DNA of 36,192 nt from Cyclostephanos tholiformis (Eukaryota > Bacillariophyta > Thalassiosirophyceae > Thalassiosirales > Thalassiosiraceae). Location: NCBI GenBank assembly GCA_036939975.1, contig JALLPB010000022.1, forward strand, positions 1-36,192. The letters are read 5' to 3'. Below are positions 1 through 10,039 of this stretch, one piece after another. How positions within the stretch are numbered: position 1 is the stretch's first letter; each line of letters starts with the position of its first letter. The notes under the pieces are model-generated. The model was not told where the DNA came from. It did not search any database and worked only from the letters and a program-made list of their open reading frames with translations. A program made the translations under genes and the position numbers.

Positions 1-336
1 CAGCTCCTACGGAATTCTGAAATAATCAAAAACTCGCTCAAATTACCCAATTATTCGCCAAATGGTACAAAGCCTACATACGACGAAAAATAGAGAAAAG
101 TCGCCTAAATACTCCCGACACACAATTATTGACGATCGACCCCCCATGTGATAACAAAAACCTGACTACCAACTCCATCCTCGCTCCACCTCTTATCAAT
201 CACTCATACCCTTCTGTAATATCTCTCCTCCCACACGGCCCATGATTTTTGTTTGGTGCCTTTTTCTGATGGGGCATGAATAGCACACGGGTGATGAAAG
301 TCTGATGAGTTCGTGCGCAATAAACATACGATCATC
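1..336. promoter_or_regulatory. Upstream region of the exportin-5-like gene
   Basis: No convincing coding sequence is seen here. The stretch is AT-rich and directly precedes the exportin-like gene, so it should hold its promoter and 5' UTR. An out-of-frame ATG at 305 lies just before the chosen start at 337 and could act as a short upstream reading frame. The left edge may belong to a neighbour outside the window. Confidence 0.4.
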
Positions 337-3300
337 ATGAATGAAAGCCAGCGCCAATCGCTCCTCGGGGCCATTGCCATATCCTCTGGCGCTGCTGGCC
401 TTGGAAATATCACTTCGCAACAACGTTCAGATGCCTTTTCTAACCTAGAACAATTCAAAACATACGCTGGAAGGATGTCCGCGTGTGTTGATATCATCGG
501 ATGTGATTCCCTCCAAATTTCTGGTGTTGGGAATGCACCAGTCGATATCACCGTCCCCAGCAAATTATATGCTTTAGGTGTGATTCAAGAATTTTTGAAG
601 GCAGGATACAATAGTTTGAATGAATCAGATCGTGGTCATCTGCGTTCGTCGATTGTTCGCGCGGCAAGACAGCTAACCATGACCTCGGACACAACATGTA
701 TAAAAATGAGTGATTCTTCACGAATTCTGGCAGTTAAAGTAGCAGCATTGCTTGCGGATTTAGCTTTGAGAGAATTCCCTCAACGATGGCAGACTTTTGT
801 CCTGGATCTTTTTTCTCCCATTAGCAGTGGAGGAATGTGGTGCGAAGCTGACGCCCATGCTGGTAGTAATTCAATTGGGGTTAAGATTTGTTTGGAATGT
901 TTGAAGCTGATTACAGAAGATTGCACCGATAGTGATTACAATGCTAGGGTAGGTGGACGGGTACATCTCTCTTCATCATATTGCACCAACCCATGGAGTT
1001 CACTTACATTTGCGTGCTTTTTTCCCACCCAGATTTCAACAACCAGACGAAATGATATCTTATTGGGGTTCAATGAAATGTCGACTCAGATTTTGCCTCC
1101 TCTTTTTGAGCTACTTTCAAAGCAATATGGTGACATTAACGATGCAAAAAGTATGCTCCAAGCAATGCATCAATATCTTGCATCAAAAGGACGAACAGTA
1201 TCTCAGATGACCAATGATGAACGGGGTCAATATCAACAACAAATTGACAGACGCGATGCGGCTGGGGGTATGGTAGTCGATGTACTTGGAACCCTTGAAA
1301 AATTCTGCCAATCCATGCCCCTTGATTGGATGCTTAAAATTGAAAATGGAGTCGACTTCGTAGCAGCAATGTTGCATCTGTTGCAAGAGGACGTTGAACA
1401 TATTCAGGTACTTTCGATCGCATGTCTCTATCAGCTGGCAACGAGAAAATTAGACCAGCATCAGTGGTTTCGGCTTGTATCTTCCCTTCCTTCGGCTCTT
1501 TTTGAAGCAAGTAATGCGGCCGCTCAAAGAGTGAATGAACGTGGAGTTTCACCGAATAGTGTGGATATTTTGGTCGATCAGCTTGAATTTTATCGCAGTC
1601 TATCAAAGATGGGTTCATCGTTGATAACTTCTCACCTCGCACATATTACAGCAGACAAAGATATTGCATCAGGAAGTGGCGCTAAGTTTGACGCAGTATC
1701 AAACTACCTTCTCCTGCTTTCGGAAATGATGTCGCACCCGTCTGGTGTTATTTGTGGGGAACAAATTAATACTTGGATTGGACTCCTGCGTGATCCTGCA
1801 ATAGTGAGGACGAAAGTTCTGAGTCCTCATCTTGGGAGGGTTCTCACAGCCTTTATGACTCACACTGTGAAAATTCGATGGGAAGATGTATGGGACCAGG
1901 AGCACCCATATTCATCTCTAATTGAGGCAAGTTGGGATGACGAGGATGAATATAATGAATGGCTTGCTAACCTACGATCAAAAGCAAGTCAACTATTTCG
2001 ATCTATAGGGAGAACTGAACCTGAAATCGCCGTGAAAACCATACACGCAAAAGTCATTGCACTTCTAAATGCACACCATAACGGTGAGCCTCGAGACCAG
2101 CTCAATCCAGAAAACAACGAGTTGACAGTGAAAAGCACCGCATGTTTGCAACTAGAAGGGGTTACACTTCCCCTGGAAAATATTCTTCATGGTCTACCTT
2201 CTTGGTCAGTTGACGATGGCAACTATGACGACAAGCGGAATAGGATTCGTTCAATCATTCGTCCTTTGTTGGCAGAATTAGCGAACATGATTGTTTCTTG
2301 GAGCCCGAACGATATTTGGCTGAAGTTTCGCAGAACCACATTACTGGAAGCTTTGAAACACTACTGGAAATACGAGCCTTCAACGCTGCCTACGGGCATC
2401 GACCATCTTCTGATATATTTGAGCGCAAAAGATAACCCACCAAAGGAGAGGCTCAGTGAAGATGTAGTTGGACTAAGAAAGAAGTCAGGCGTGTCACTTG
2501 TCGCTGTATCAAAGGATGTTCCAAATTTACTCGTGCCGTGGCTTTCACAGCTGAGTGACCGAGCAAAAACACTCCTTACCTCTGGTGGGCTGTCGCCTAT
2601 CAATGAAATGCATCTATATGAATTTCTATCCTGTGTTGCAACTGCAGTTGAGAATCCAGTGGACCGATCAAACTTTGTTGCTGACGTACTTGCGAATTCA
2701 ATCCGGTCACTTGAATCTCCACTTATTGCTGAGGCAATCCAGTCCACCGAAGGTCTGCTCTCATTTATGGGAATTGCGCAAGCGGCTACCAATCCCAGCT
2801 GTGTCACGGACCCCAAATTTGTCAAGACGGTGACCATGAATTTTTCTACAATGTTTTCAAGTCTCAACCAACTCCTATCGGTCGGAAAAAGGTGCCAAGA
2901 AGCTGCAAAGCAACGTCCTAATGGTGGTTTACCTGTGCAGTATTTGAGTGAAGTCATTGATGTTTCTGTGACACAAACTTTCCCAGACGAAGGACCTGTG
3001 AGTATCAGCGACCTTGCAATTAACGATCCTTTCGTTCCACTTTGGACGAAATTGCTTCCAATACTTCTGCAAGTCTTTGATGTCACTCTTCGAGTTTGGC
3101 ATCCTGATTTTCAGGCCTTTCTTCTCCGTGATAATATTCAGCGTTACGCCTTTGCCATCTCCGACGATGAAGCTTACCTCGCGACGAAACAAGACAGCAG
3201 CGTCGGAGGAGTATTCGGTAAAGGGGGCACAGCTGGTAGCATCATTTCTGGGATCGATCGACGTGATACAAATCTTACTCCGAAGTGGAGTGGATGGTTC

Positions 3301-5031
3301 AATGAGTTGCGAAATAACAGTTTCCAACTGTTGGGACTTTTATGTGCCCAACGAGTAAGAAATTCGTTTTCCCTTTGTGATGGATGATGTTTCCTTTCTT
3401 TGTTTTGTCACTCATTTGATGCGTTTTTGCCAGGTTCTGTATGCTCCAGAAATTTCGCCCTTCTACACTCGACTTGTATCAATTGTTACCAATCAAGAGC
3501 ATCTAAGATCTATGGAACACCGTCATTTCACCCAATATTTGAAGCAATTTATCGAAATTATGATGCTAAGTTGTCCTTCATCTCTATATGGGTCGCACAT
3601 CACGGCAATACTGGGTCCAGTATTTGAGCACCTACAGTTCAGGCTTCAGTGTAGTTGGCTTCCTATCCTTGGCAGTGGACTTCCTACTGAAGCAACCAAA
3701 CCTCTCTTCTCATTCAATTGTGTCGACGCCGCCAATCAGCTTTCCATCATTGGTACGGACTCATGGCTCGTTTCGTCTTATGCGAGAGGTGGCCTATTTG
3801 TTGGAGATCTTGACTTAGTGACCGCAGAAGCGATGTCCGATAAAGTACGAGTTGAACTTACACGGACATTCTCTGATATGATCCAAAACGTGAGAGGCTG
3901 ATTGTCGTTTCTTTGTCTTTTTCATGATATCTCCATTATACTCTAATTATCAATATCGATCAGGTTCTGGCCCTGAAAGGAGTCTGGGCGCTCGTCTTGG
4001 CAAACAAAGCCAAAGATGAAACTGATAGGAGAAATGCTGCATCCAAATTGTTATCTGGTCCAAAGAGTCGGGTTTCAATTGAGGGTGGTGGCCCAGTAAA
4101 CGCTGATGGCACCAAGCGAACCCTAGTGCAACTTCATTTAGACGCAAGGAAAATGGTCCGACTTGATAGGTTGTGCCACTTCTTGTTGCTGGAAAATGAG
4201 CAAATTGCAGGATACCTGGTCCTAACGTTAATACAATGCCTGGAGTATCCAGATGCCTATACTTGCCGCCGCTGCACCAGAATTGTGCACCGTGTACTCG
4301 AGACCGTCGCTTGGGTTGATAGGTACACAGAACTTCTTGGTTACCGTTTATTTTCTGTAGCTGTCAAAGCAATAATAACTGAGCCAAAGTGGATGGTAGG
4401 GTGAGTAAAGCATTCAACTCAGGTCTCGCATCTCTAGCTTTATCTATTACATATCTATCGCTGTCGTTACGCACATCGTCCTCATCTCCAACCTTTTATG
4501 TTCACAAATATCAGGATTGAGTGGGACATGATAAACGTAATCAGAGATATTTATGGTCGTTTGGTACTTGGTCAATACTTTCTTCCTGGCGGGCAAGGCC
4601 CGGGATTGCAGCAGTCCAGGGATTTATTAAACTCATCACGATTTGAGCAAACCAAAGTCGTTGACAATCCACTCCAAGGGGGAGGTATCTTGCCGAACCC
4701 TAGTGACTTCCCCCGGCGTGTTCTGACCGAGATAGGAATGAGCCCGGATGAAGTCAGAGTACTCGAAGAAAAACTCGCGAGCAAGCGATCCGCTAAGGAT
4801 CAGAAGGAAACATTTCGTGACGTGTTACGAGTGGCTGCGGATAAAACTAAGGGACTAAGTGGAGTGCTGGAACGAGCCGGCGAAGAAGAGAGCCTTCTGC
4901 ACAAACACGCACGAAAGGCTGAGGTAAGTCCACTACCCGAAAAGCTAGTGACGTACTCTATGATGAAGAAGAAAGAAGAAATACAAGAACCCAGCATATC
5001 TGATGATCCATGGCACGGGAACCTGTTCTAG
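337..5031 (+). CDS. XPO5: Exportin-5/HASTY-like nuclear export receptor, five exons
   Basis: Exons 337-948, 1033-3354, 3434-3889, 3964-4400 and 4515-5031 join in phase across four GT-AG introns (84, 79, 74 and 114 bases) to give about 1447 residues. The start is the first in-frame ATG; the longer open frame begins at a GTG. The protein is all-helical in character, as expected for HEAT repeats. Around residues 135-152 it has the 'ALLADLALREFPQRWQ' pattern, which matches the exportin-5/importin-beta N-terminal region (a conserved helix ending in W/P-Q-W). An acidic 'WDDEDEYNEW' segment near residue 510 resembles the equivalent part of exportin-5. Family members carry small structured RNAs and tRNA or proteins out of the nucleus with Ran-GTP. 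At 1447 residues it is longer than the roughly 1200 usual in animals and plants, and the C-terminal 150 residues are charged and may be an extension. Another karyopherin subfamily is possible. Confidence 0.72.
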
Positions 5032-5126
5032 CAAGCTATGATGCGTTACCCATACTAAGACATAAAAATGATCGCTAGAGAACATATGAACTAACACTGA
5101 AGATAAGCCCGTGATATAATGTGTGG

Positions 5127-6326
5127 TCATTCAGACGACCATTCTTTTCTATTGTATTCTAAAACAGAGCGCAAGCCCTCTCGATAGGTTGGATACATTA
5201 AAACCCCATCTGGAAGAAGTCCCTTCATCCTCTGATTATGTACGCGCTTTCTATCAGTCGACCTCCTTCGTTCTCTTTTGGCTCGACGTGTATCTGCGGA
5301 TGGCAACTTACTTCCTTCCGGTAACCTTTGTTGGAGTAAATTGGCTTCTTTCAGAAGTGATTCAGCAAACAACATGACCTGTTCTCGTTCTGCGGGATCG
5401 TCATCCGCAAGATTCCAAATACATGAAGCCCCAGTTGCAGGCTCATTGCACATCATAGCAGATATTATGGCTCGACTTACATCTTCTTCGTGTATGCGTG
5501 ATGTAGGAGAGATTCCTTTTGGTCTAGTATTAGGCGCAGATGCTTCGTGTTTTCCTTTGCGAATTGTATGGATTGCCGAACGTGTATTCCCATACAAACC
5601 TGAAGCGCGAAAGACGTGCAATCTCCAGCCACATTCAGACGCCGCACTCCTCCACTCCTCTTCTGCTCTGTAGTATAGCTCTCCTTTGGTACCCGGCGCA
5701 TATTTCTCTTCTGAATCTTCTGTAACCCACTCACCGTCATGATTGCCATAAACCGAAGTAGAGGAAATGAATCCAATCCATGTGTTAGCTGGAACCAAAT
5801 CTTGGAGACAGAAATTAGGATGATTGAGAACAGCATCACAGAAGTATTTCCACCTCCTCGGTCTTCCTCCCACGAGGGTGGTATTGATATTGCAACCTAA
5901 ATCGTTCGATTTCTCACATGGAGGGATCGTTACAAGGATGTGAGTGCAAGATGGAAGAATTTTCTTCAACTCTTGGGAGTCGTCGAAGCTAATGGATTGC
6001 ACACCCGGTACACTCTTGGCACTGCGTATCGTTCCCCACACCTCATCAAAAAAGGTTTCATTTTTGCAGCTATTGGCAGCTTGTAAGGACGAGCTCTGAT
6101 GGGCAATCAATGATCCCACGTTCCCAAGTCCAAATACCATCAACCGATGATGATGTGGGAGGATAGAATTTTCGTGCTCTTTGGGGTCTCCAGCAATGTG
6201 TTGAAAAGCGCTGATGCGAGATTGCTCATCGGGAGGGGCGAGCGAAAAAACGCCTGAAATTAATAGTAAATGCGCGCGTGTGATATTGTCCGCGTTGAGC
6301 CACCGTACCATTATTCTGGTCGTCAA
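5127..6326 (-). CDS. NAD(P)-binding epimerase/SDR-like protein (YeeZ-like)
   Basis: Single open exon of 399 residues. After about 60 residues of leader comes a Rossmann start, RLMVFGLGNVGSLIA, with a GxGxxG nucleotide-binding motif. This is followed by SSTSVYGNHDGEWVTE (the strand and active-site serine region of extended SDRs), FRASGLYG and RIHEEDVSRAI, all typical of NAD-dependent epimerase/dehydratase and of the bacterial YeeZ group. The usual YxxxK appears as YYRAEEEW, so the catalytic lysine is not evident and the activity may be atypical. The C-terminal 60 residues are basic (RRAKRERRRSTDRKR), which is unusual. An AG at the end of TATTAATTTCAG near 6261 could be a splice acceptor, so the first 20 residues may instead belong to an unseen upstream exon. 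It converges on the exportin gene with a 95-base gap and diverges from SF-assemblin. Confidence 0.75.
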   Translation of the reverse strand: MTTRIMVRWLNADNITRAHLLLISGVFSLAPPDEQSRISAFQHIAGDPKEHENSILPHHHRLMVFGLGNVGSLIAHQSSSLQAANSCKNETFFDEVWGTIRSAKSVPGVQSISFDDSQELKKILPSCTHILVTIPPCEKSNDLGCNINTTLVGGRPRRWKYFCDAVLNHPNFCLQDLVPANTWIGFISSTSVYGNHDGEWVTEDSEEKYAPGTKGELYYRAEEEWRSAASECGWRLHVFRASGLYGNTRSAIHTIRKGKHEASAPNTRPKGISPTSRIHEEDVSRAIISAMMCNEPATGASCIWNLADDDPAEREQVMLFAESLLKEANLLQQRLPEGSKLPSADTRRAKRERRRSTDRKRVHNQRMKGLLPDGVLMYPTYREGLRSVLEYNRKEWSSE

Positions 6327-6437
6327 TGACGAGAGGAGAGAGGAGAGAGGAGAATATTCAAATATAATACATGTGTGCAGAGTAAAAAATGGGGATTGGT
6401 ATCAACGAAAGTACGTATCGTGTTGTACGTATTACCA

Positions 6438-6445
6438 TAGGTAGG
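6438..6445 (+). promoter_or_regulatory. TAGGTAGG octamer upstream of SF-assemblin
   Basis: An exact TAGGTAGG lies about 110 bases before the SF-assemblin start, in the 227-base divergent space shared with the SDR gene. The same octamer recurs in other intergenic regions of this window. A GA-rich run at 6329-6352 lies in the same promoter. Its function is inferred from position only. Confidence 0.3.
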
Positions 6446-6553
6446 TTACGAAGTTGTTGTTGTGCAGCAACGCTCTCTTCTATCCGCACCATAATATTAT
6501 GTCCCCGCAGCACTGTAATACATGGCACGTTAATTCGGAATCCCATCGGCAGC

Positions 6554-7454
6554 ATGCATGGGTCTCGTAACGATTTCGACGAAGACGGTAATGGTAATGC
6601 CATTCTTCCATCTCCGGGCCAGCCGTCTCCTCACCAGAAGCTTCTTTCGTCAATGGTTTTGGGGGATGGATCCTTTGAGGCTTCGATGAAGGAACGGTCC
6701 AGGGTGAGCTTTCCACATAAAGTGTTGCATGATCATCAATTATGTCAATATATGTTCATCCATACAACCATCTTGCTCTCGTCCACAGTTGAGGAAGGAA
6801 AAAGAAGAACGTTCCCTGGCCCAGGTGGCGATGCAACTCACCGCCGCTGAGAGAGCGCTCACGGTTGAAACCCAACGTCGCATCCAATCAACTCACGCCA
6901 TCCAAAAAAGTTGCACGGAGAAAATCCAAGAGATGGAGAAAAACTTCGAGAGGATATTGAAGGAGAGGAGTTCGCACATGGAGGAGAGGCTGGCATCAGT
7001 GCAACAAAAGGTGGAGGAGCTAGCTGCGCGGTTCGAGGAGGAAAAGGATGCTGTGCCAAAAGACATGGAATTAATGGGGAAGGAGCTGAGGGAAATGTTG
7101 AACACGTTTCAGAAGGAATTGGCAGAAGAGAGGGCGGACCGCTTGAAGAGAGAAGGCCGTATACTGAAACAAATGGATGACCATTCCTCTGCCACTTTTG
7201 GTGCAATTAATGAAGAGATACGTGAGCGCGAGCGAATCTCACATGTATTGCAAACGAGGATTGACGACAACGAGCGACTCCGTTCTCAGGCCGAACATGA
7301 CCTGCAGTACATGATTCAGAATGAAATGTCTGACTTGAAGGAAATGATTGACAGAGAGAAACAGGAGAGAGAGCTGGGGGATGATGAAATTATAATGGCG
7401 TTGGAACGGTACACCCAGCAACTGCAAAGCAGCTTGTCAGTGATAAGCTCTTAG
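6554..7454 (+). CDS. SF-assemblin/beta-giardin family coiled-coil protein
   Basis: Two exons, 6554-6703 and 6789-7454, join in phase 0 over an 85-base GTGAGC...CACAG intron to give 271 residues. The first 40 residues are Pro/Ser-rich and non-helical; the remainder is one long, charged, nearly proline-free coiled coil from about residue 45. That head-plus-rod plan and length match SF-assemblins, which form the striated microtubule-associated fibres of flagellar basal bodies. The motif LLSSMVLGDGSFEASMKERSR before the rod resembles the family's head-rod border. An upstream in-frame ATG-like extension (from 6389) exists but looks non-coding. In a diatom this would point to flagellated gametes or a centriole/spindle-pole fibre role; that link is inference. 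Confidence 0.8.
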
Positions 7455-7556
7455 GATGATGAAAATAAGAGCCAACTTACAAGGTGATATTGTCTCTATG
7501 ATAATGATTGGGTACCAATCTCTCATGTATTCACCAAAAGTATAGTGCATTTTTAT

Positions 7557-9491
7557 TTACATCAGATTATGCTCTACACTCTCCAACTCTAGTGTCCACT
7601 CTTCCTCCTTCGAAATTTTGTCCAATTGGTCCTGATCTAGTACCTTACCCGTTGCCTCCATGTCTTTCAATGCTTGGATGGAATCTAGGTGCTTAAGAAG
7701 CTTCTTTCGCCGGCGCTTCGCCGTTCTTATCGCATCTTCGTCTGTTATCGTCGTTGATTTCACTTTCGTTTCCACAGAGAGTTCAGGGGGCGCATTCTCA
7801 GTGCCCGATGATGCACTGATAGTAGCAGCGGTTTGTTGGAGCGATGTACCTTTAACTAGCGCAATCAGTCGTTCGACCTCGGCCAACTCAAGCTCGTCCT
7901 CGAAGGTTGGGTCAACGAAGTCTTCCGCATCCGTATCATCGTCCAGATTGATAGCATGATCATCGATGGAAAAGTCTAACACAGGCACACGACTCATATC
8001 ATGCGCCTGAGCTCCAGCATGACGCCTCTCATCCTTAAAATCAGTGGTAGAATCATCAATTTCAACTTCCTCATCGTCTTCGTAAACTCCGACAATCGGG
8101 AGACTCCCATTTTCGGATGTCAATAACGCATTCTGCATATCGTCCTTCTTTTTAACACTCGCCTTCAATTGCCCGCACCCAGCATCGATGTCGACCCCTC
8201 TCCTCATTCTGGGGGTTGCGCTTATGCCGAATTCTCTCTCGAGTACATTAACGAAATTTTGCACATTATTCCGACCCGTTGGACCGCCTCCATACCCGCC
8301 GGTGGGGTTCAACGGGATGAGATTCACATGTGCCATGTCCGATCTGATGCCGTGCCTTTGGAGGAGTCGTCCCAGGGCCCTCGCGACGTCCCTCGAGTCG
8401 TTCTTGCCCTCGATGAGGGCCCATTCGAACGTAACCCTCGACTTCTTGATACGAATGTACTCGCGTATGGTAGACATCAGCTCGTCGAGGCCGCCGTACC
8501 TGCGGTTCGCGGGTAGGAGCGCGCTTCGCTCGTCGTCCGTGGCGCAATGGAGCGACACGGCGAGTCTCACCTGCATATCCTCCTCCATGAGCTTCCTTAT
8601 GTTCGGTACCACGCCCACGGTCGAGACCGTGATACGCCTCGCGCCTATCCCGAGCTCCGTATTCATCCTACGTATGGCGGCCAGCACGTTCCTGTAGTTC
8701 GCTAGCGGTTCGCCCATCCCCATCATCACGACGTTCGACAGCCTCTCGTTCTCCCCCCGCAATTCGGTCGAGAAGCGCGCCACCTGCTCGAATATTTCCT
8801 CCGCCGTCAACTGTCGGGCGAAGCCCATTTGTCCCGTGGCGCAGAATACGCACCCCATCGCGCATCCCGCCTGACTGGATATGCACGCCGTCCGCCTCCC
8901 GTCCTCGTACGGCATCAGCACGCTCTCGATCATTTGTCCGTCGTGCAACCTGTAAGCGCGTTTCTTCGTGCCGTCCTGGCTGATTCGTTCCACCTCCAGC
9001 CGCAGCGATCCCACGACCGTCCGTTCCCCGAGGAGCGATCGGAGTCGTTTGGGCAGGTCCGACATGCGATCGAATTCGGTCACGCCCTTGACGAAGATGT
9101 GATTCTGTATCTGCTTCGCCCTGTACGCGGGATATCCCCACGACGCGAGGAGCGTTTCGAGTTCCGGTGGGGGTAACGTGAGTAGATTCACCGCGAATGG
9201 CTCGGCCGACCGTTGGCTCGGCCGCTCGATCGTCGTCGTCGTCGGTCCCTTCGCGGGGGGGGGACGTCGTCCCCGCCCGGGGGGGAAGTCGTCGCCCGCG
9301 GCGGACGAACTACCACGATGCGACGAGCGACGCGCGGGTGGTACGACGACGACGACGTCGTTGACGAACGATGCCGCGAATTTCGCATTAGTCGGCGAGG
9401 CGAACCGTCGACGAACGATCGTGCCACTCCGACCGATGATGGGATTGCCGCGCGATAGGAATAGTAGCGCAATCATGGCGATGGCAGACAT
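7557..9491 (-). CDS. RLMN: RlmN-type radical SAM rRNA adenine-C2 methyltransferase with C-terminal extension
   Basis: One exon, 644 residues. Residues about 105-445 match RlmN/Cfr. The radical SAM cluster motif C210-x3-C214-x2-C217 is present, with a further conserved Cys in CISSQAGC just before it. MMGMGEPLANY follows, and the second catalytic Cys is C439 in DIDAGCGQL. All residues needed for C2 methylation of adenosine (23S A2503 and some tRNAs in bacteria) are visible. The first 100 residues begin with a hydrophobic stretch (MSAIAMIALLFLSRG) and then an Arg/Ser-rich region, so organelle targeting is likely; plastid versus mitochondrion cannot be settled here. Residues 446-644 are an acidic, then lysine-rich helical tail absent from bacterial RlmN. 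The coding 5' half is very GC- and CpG-rich, the 3' tail is not. Confidence 0.93.
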   Translation of the reverse strand: MSAIAMIALLFLSRGNPIIGRSGTIVRRRFASPTNAKFAASFVNDVVVVVPPARRSSHRGSSSAAGDDFPPGRGRRPPPAKGPTTTTIERPSQRSAEPFAVNLLTLPPPELETLLASWGYPAYRAKQIQNHIFVKGVTEFDRMSDLPKRLRSLLGERTVVGSLRLEVERISQDGTKKRAYRLHDGQMIESVLMPYEDGRRTACISSQAGCAMGCVFCATGQMGFARQLTAEEIFEQVARFSTELRGENERLSNVVMMGMGEPLANYRNVLAAIRRMNTELGIGARRITVSTVGVVPNIRKLMEEDMQVRLAVSLHCATDDERSALLPANRRYGGLDELMSTIREYIRIKKSRVTFEWALIEGKNDSRDVARALGRLLQRHGIRSDMAHVNLIPLNPTGGYGGGPTGRNNVQNFVNVLEREFGISATPRMRRGVDIDAGCGQLKASVKKKDDMQNALLTSENGSLPIVGVYEDDEEVEIDDSTTDFKDERRHAGAQAHDMSRVPVLDFSIDDHAINLDDDTDAEDFVDPTFEDELELAEVERLIALVKGTSLQQTAATISASSGTENAPPELSVETKVKSTTITDEDAIRTAKRRRKKLLKHLDSIQALKDMEATGKVLDQDQLDKISKEEEWTLELESVEHNLM

Positions 9492-10039
9492 GTTGCCACG
9501 GCTGCGTTTACCCCCCCTTGGCGATGGACCTTAAAGTGGAGTATTATGTACAGTGCGATAGTATAATAATGTTATGCTCTTGATGTGTTGAATTCGTCCG
9601 CCTCTCAATTATCTTTCGAGACCTCAAAAAAAGAAGTGGTCGTTGTCTCAGAGGGGATCGATGGGTGATATTATTATGGAGATGTTGTGTGATCACATCA
9701 TCAATCATCTGTGATGTGATGCTGCCGCCGAGCATCGGGCGCAGGAGAACAAAAGGCTGCGGACAGACCATTCCGTCTGTCTGCGCTTCAAACCCCCCCC
9801 GCGTTCTATCAGACGCATCGCGACGCGATCCATGAAGACAAAGAAGACGATGATGCCGCGCCGCCGGCGATGACCGACGACCAACATACCTAATAGAGGA
9901 GCGAGGGCGGCAGATCGAGTTTGTTTTTAACAGGCAGGGGGAGAACAAAATCCACCCATTTTCCTCCACTTGACAATCAATCACTACCTTATTGCGCAAG
10001 TATCTCGAATCCAATATAACTAGATAAGGACGAGTCGAC
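9492..10039. promoter_or_regulatory. Shared divergent promoter of the RlmN-like and EFL1 genes
   Basis: A 548-base non-coding space between two divergently transcribed genes, both with rRNA/ribosome roles. The only sizeable open frame (9544-10080, minus) has no recognisable domain and overlaps the EFL1 start, so I treat it as chance. No strong motif is seen apart from a short ATACCTAATAG element near 9888 that loosely resembles the octamer found in other promoters. Confidence 0.5.

Noticed and set aside
2361..3086. 241-residue minus-strand frame inside the exportin gene
   Set aside because: Runs antisense over a well-supported exon and shows no recognisable motif; a shadow frame.
8668..9141. 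157-residue minus-strand frame within the RlmN-like gene
   Set aside because: Same strand but a different frame over the catalytic core; Arg/Gly-rich product of GC-rich DNA without motifs.
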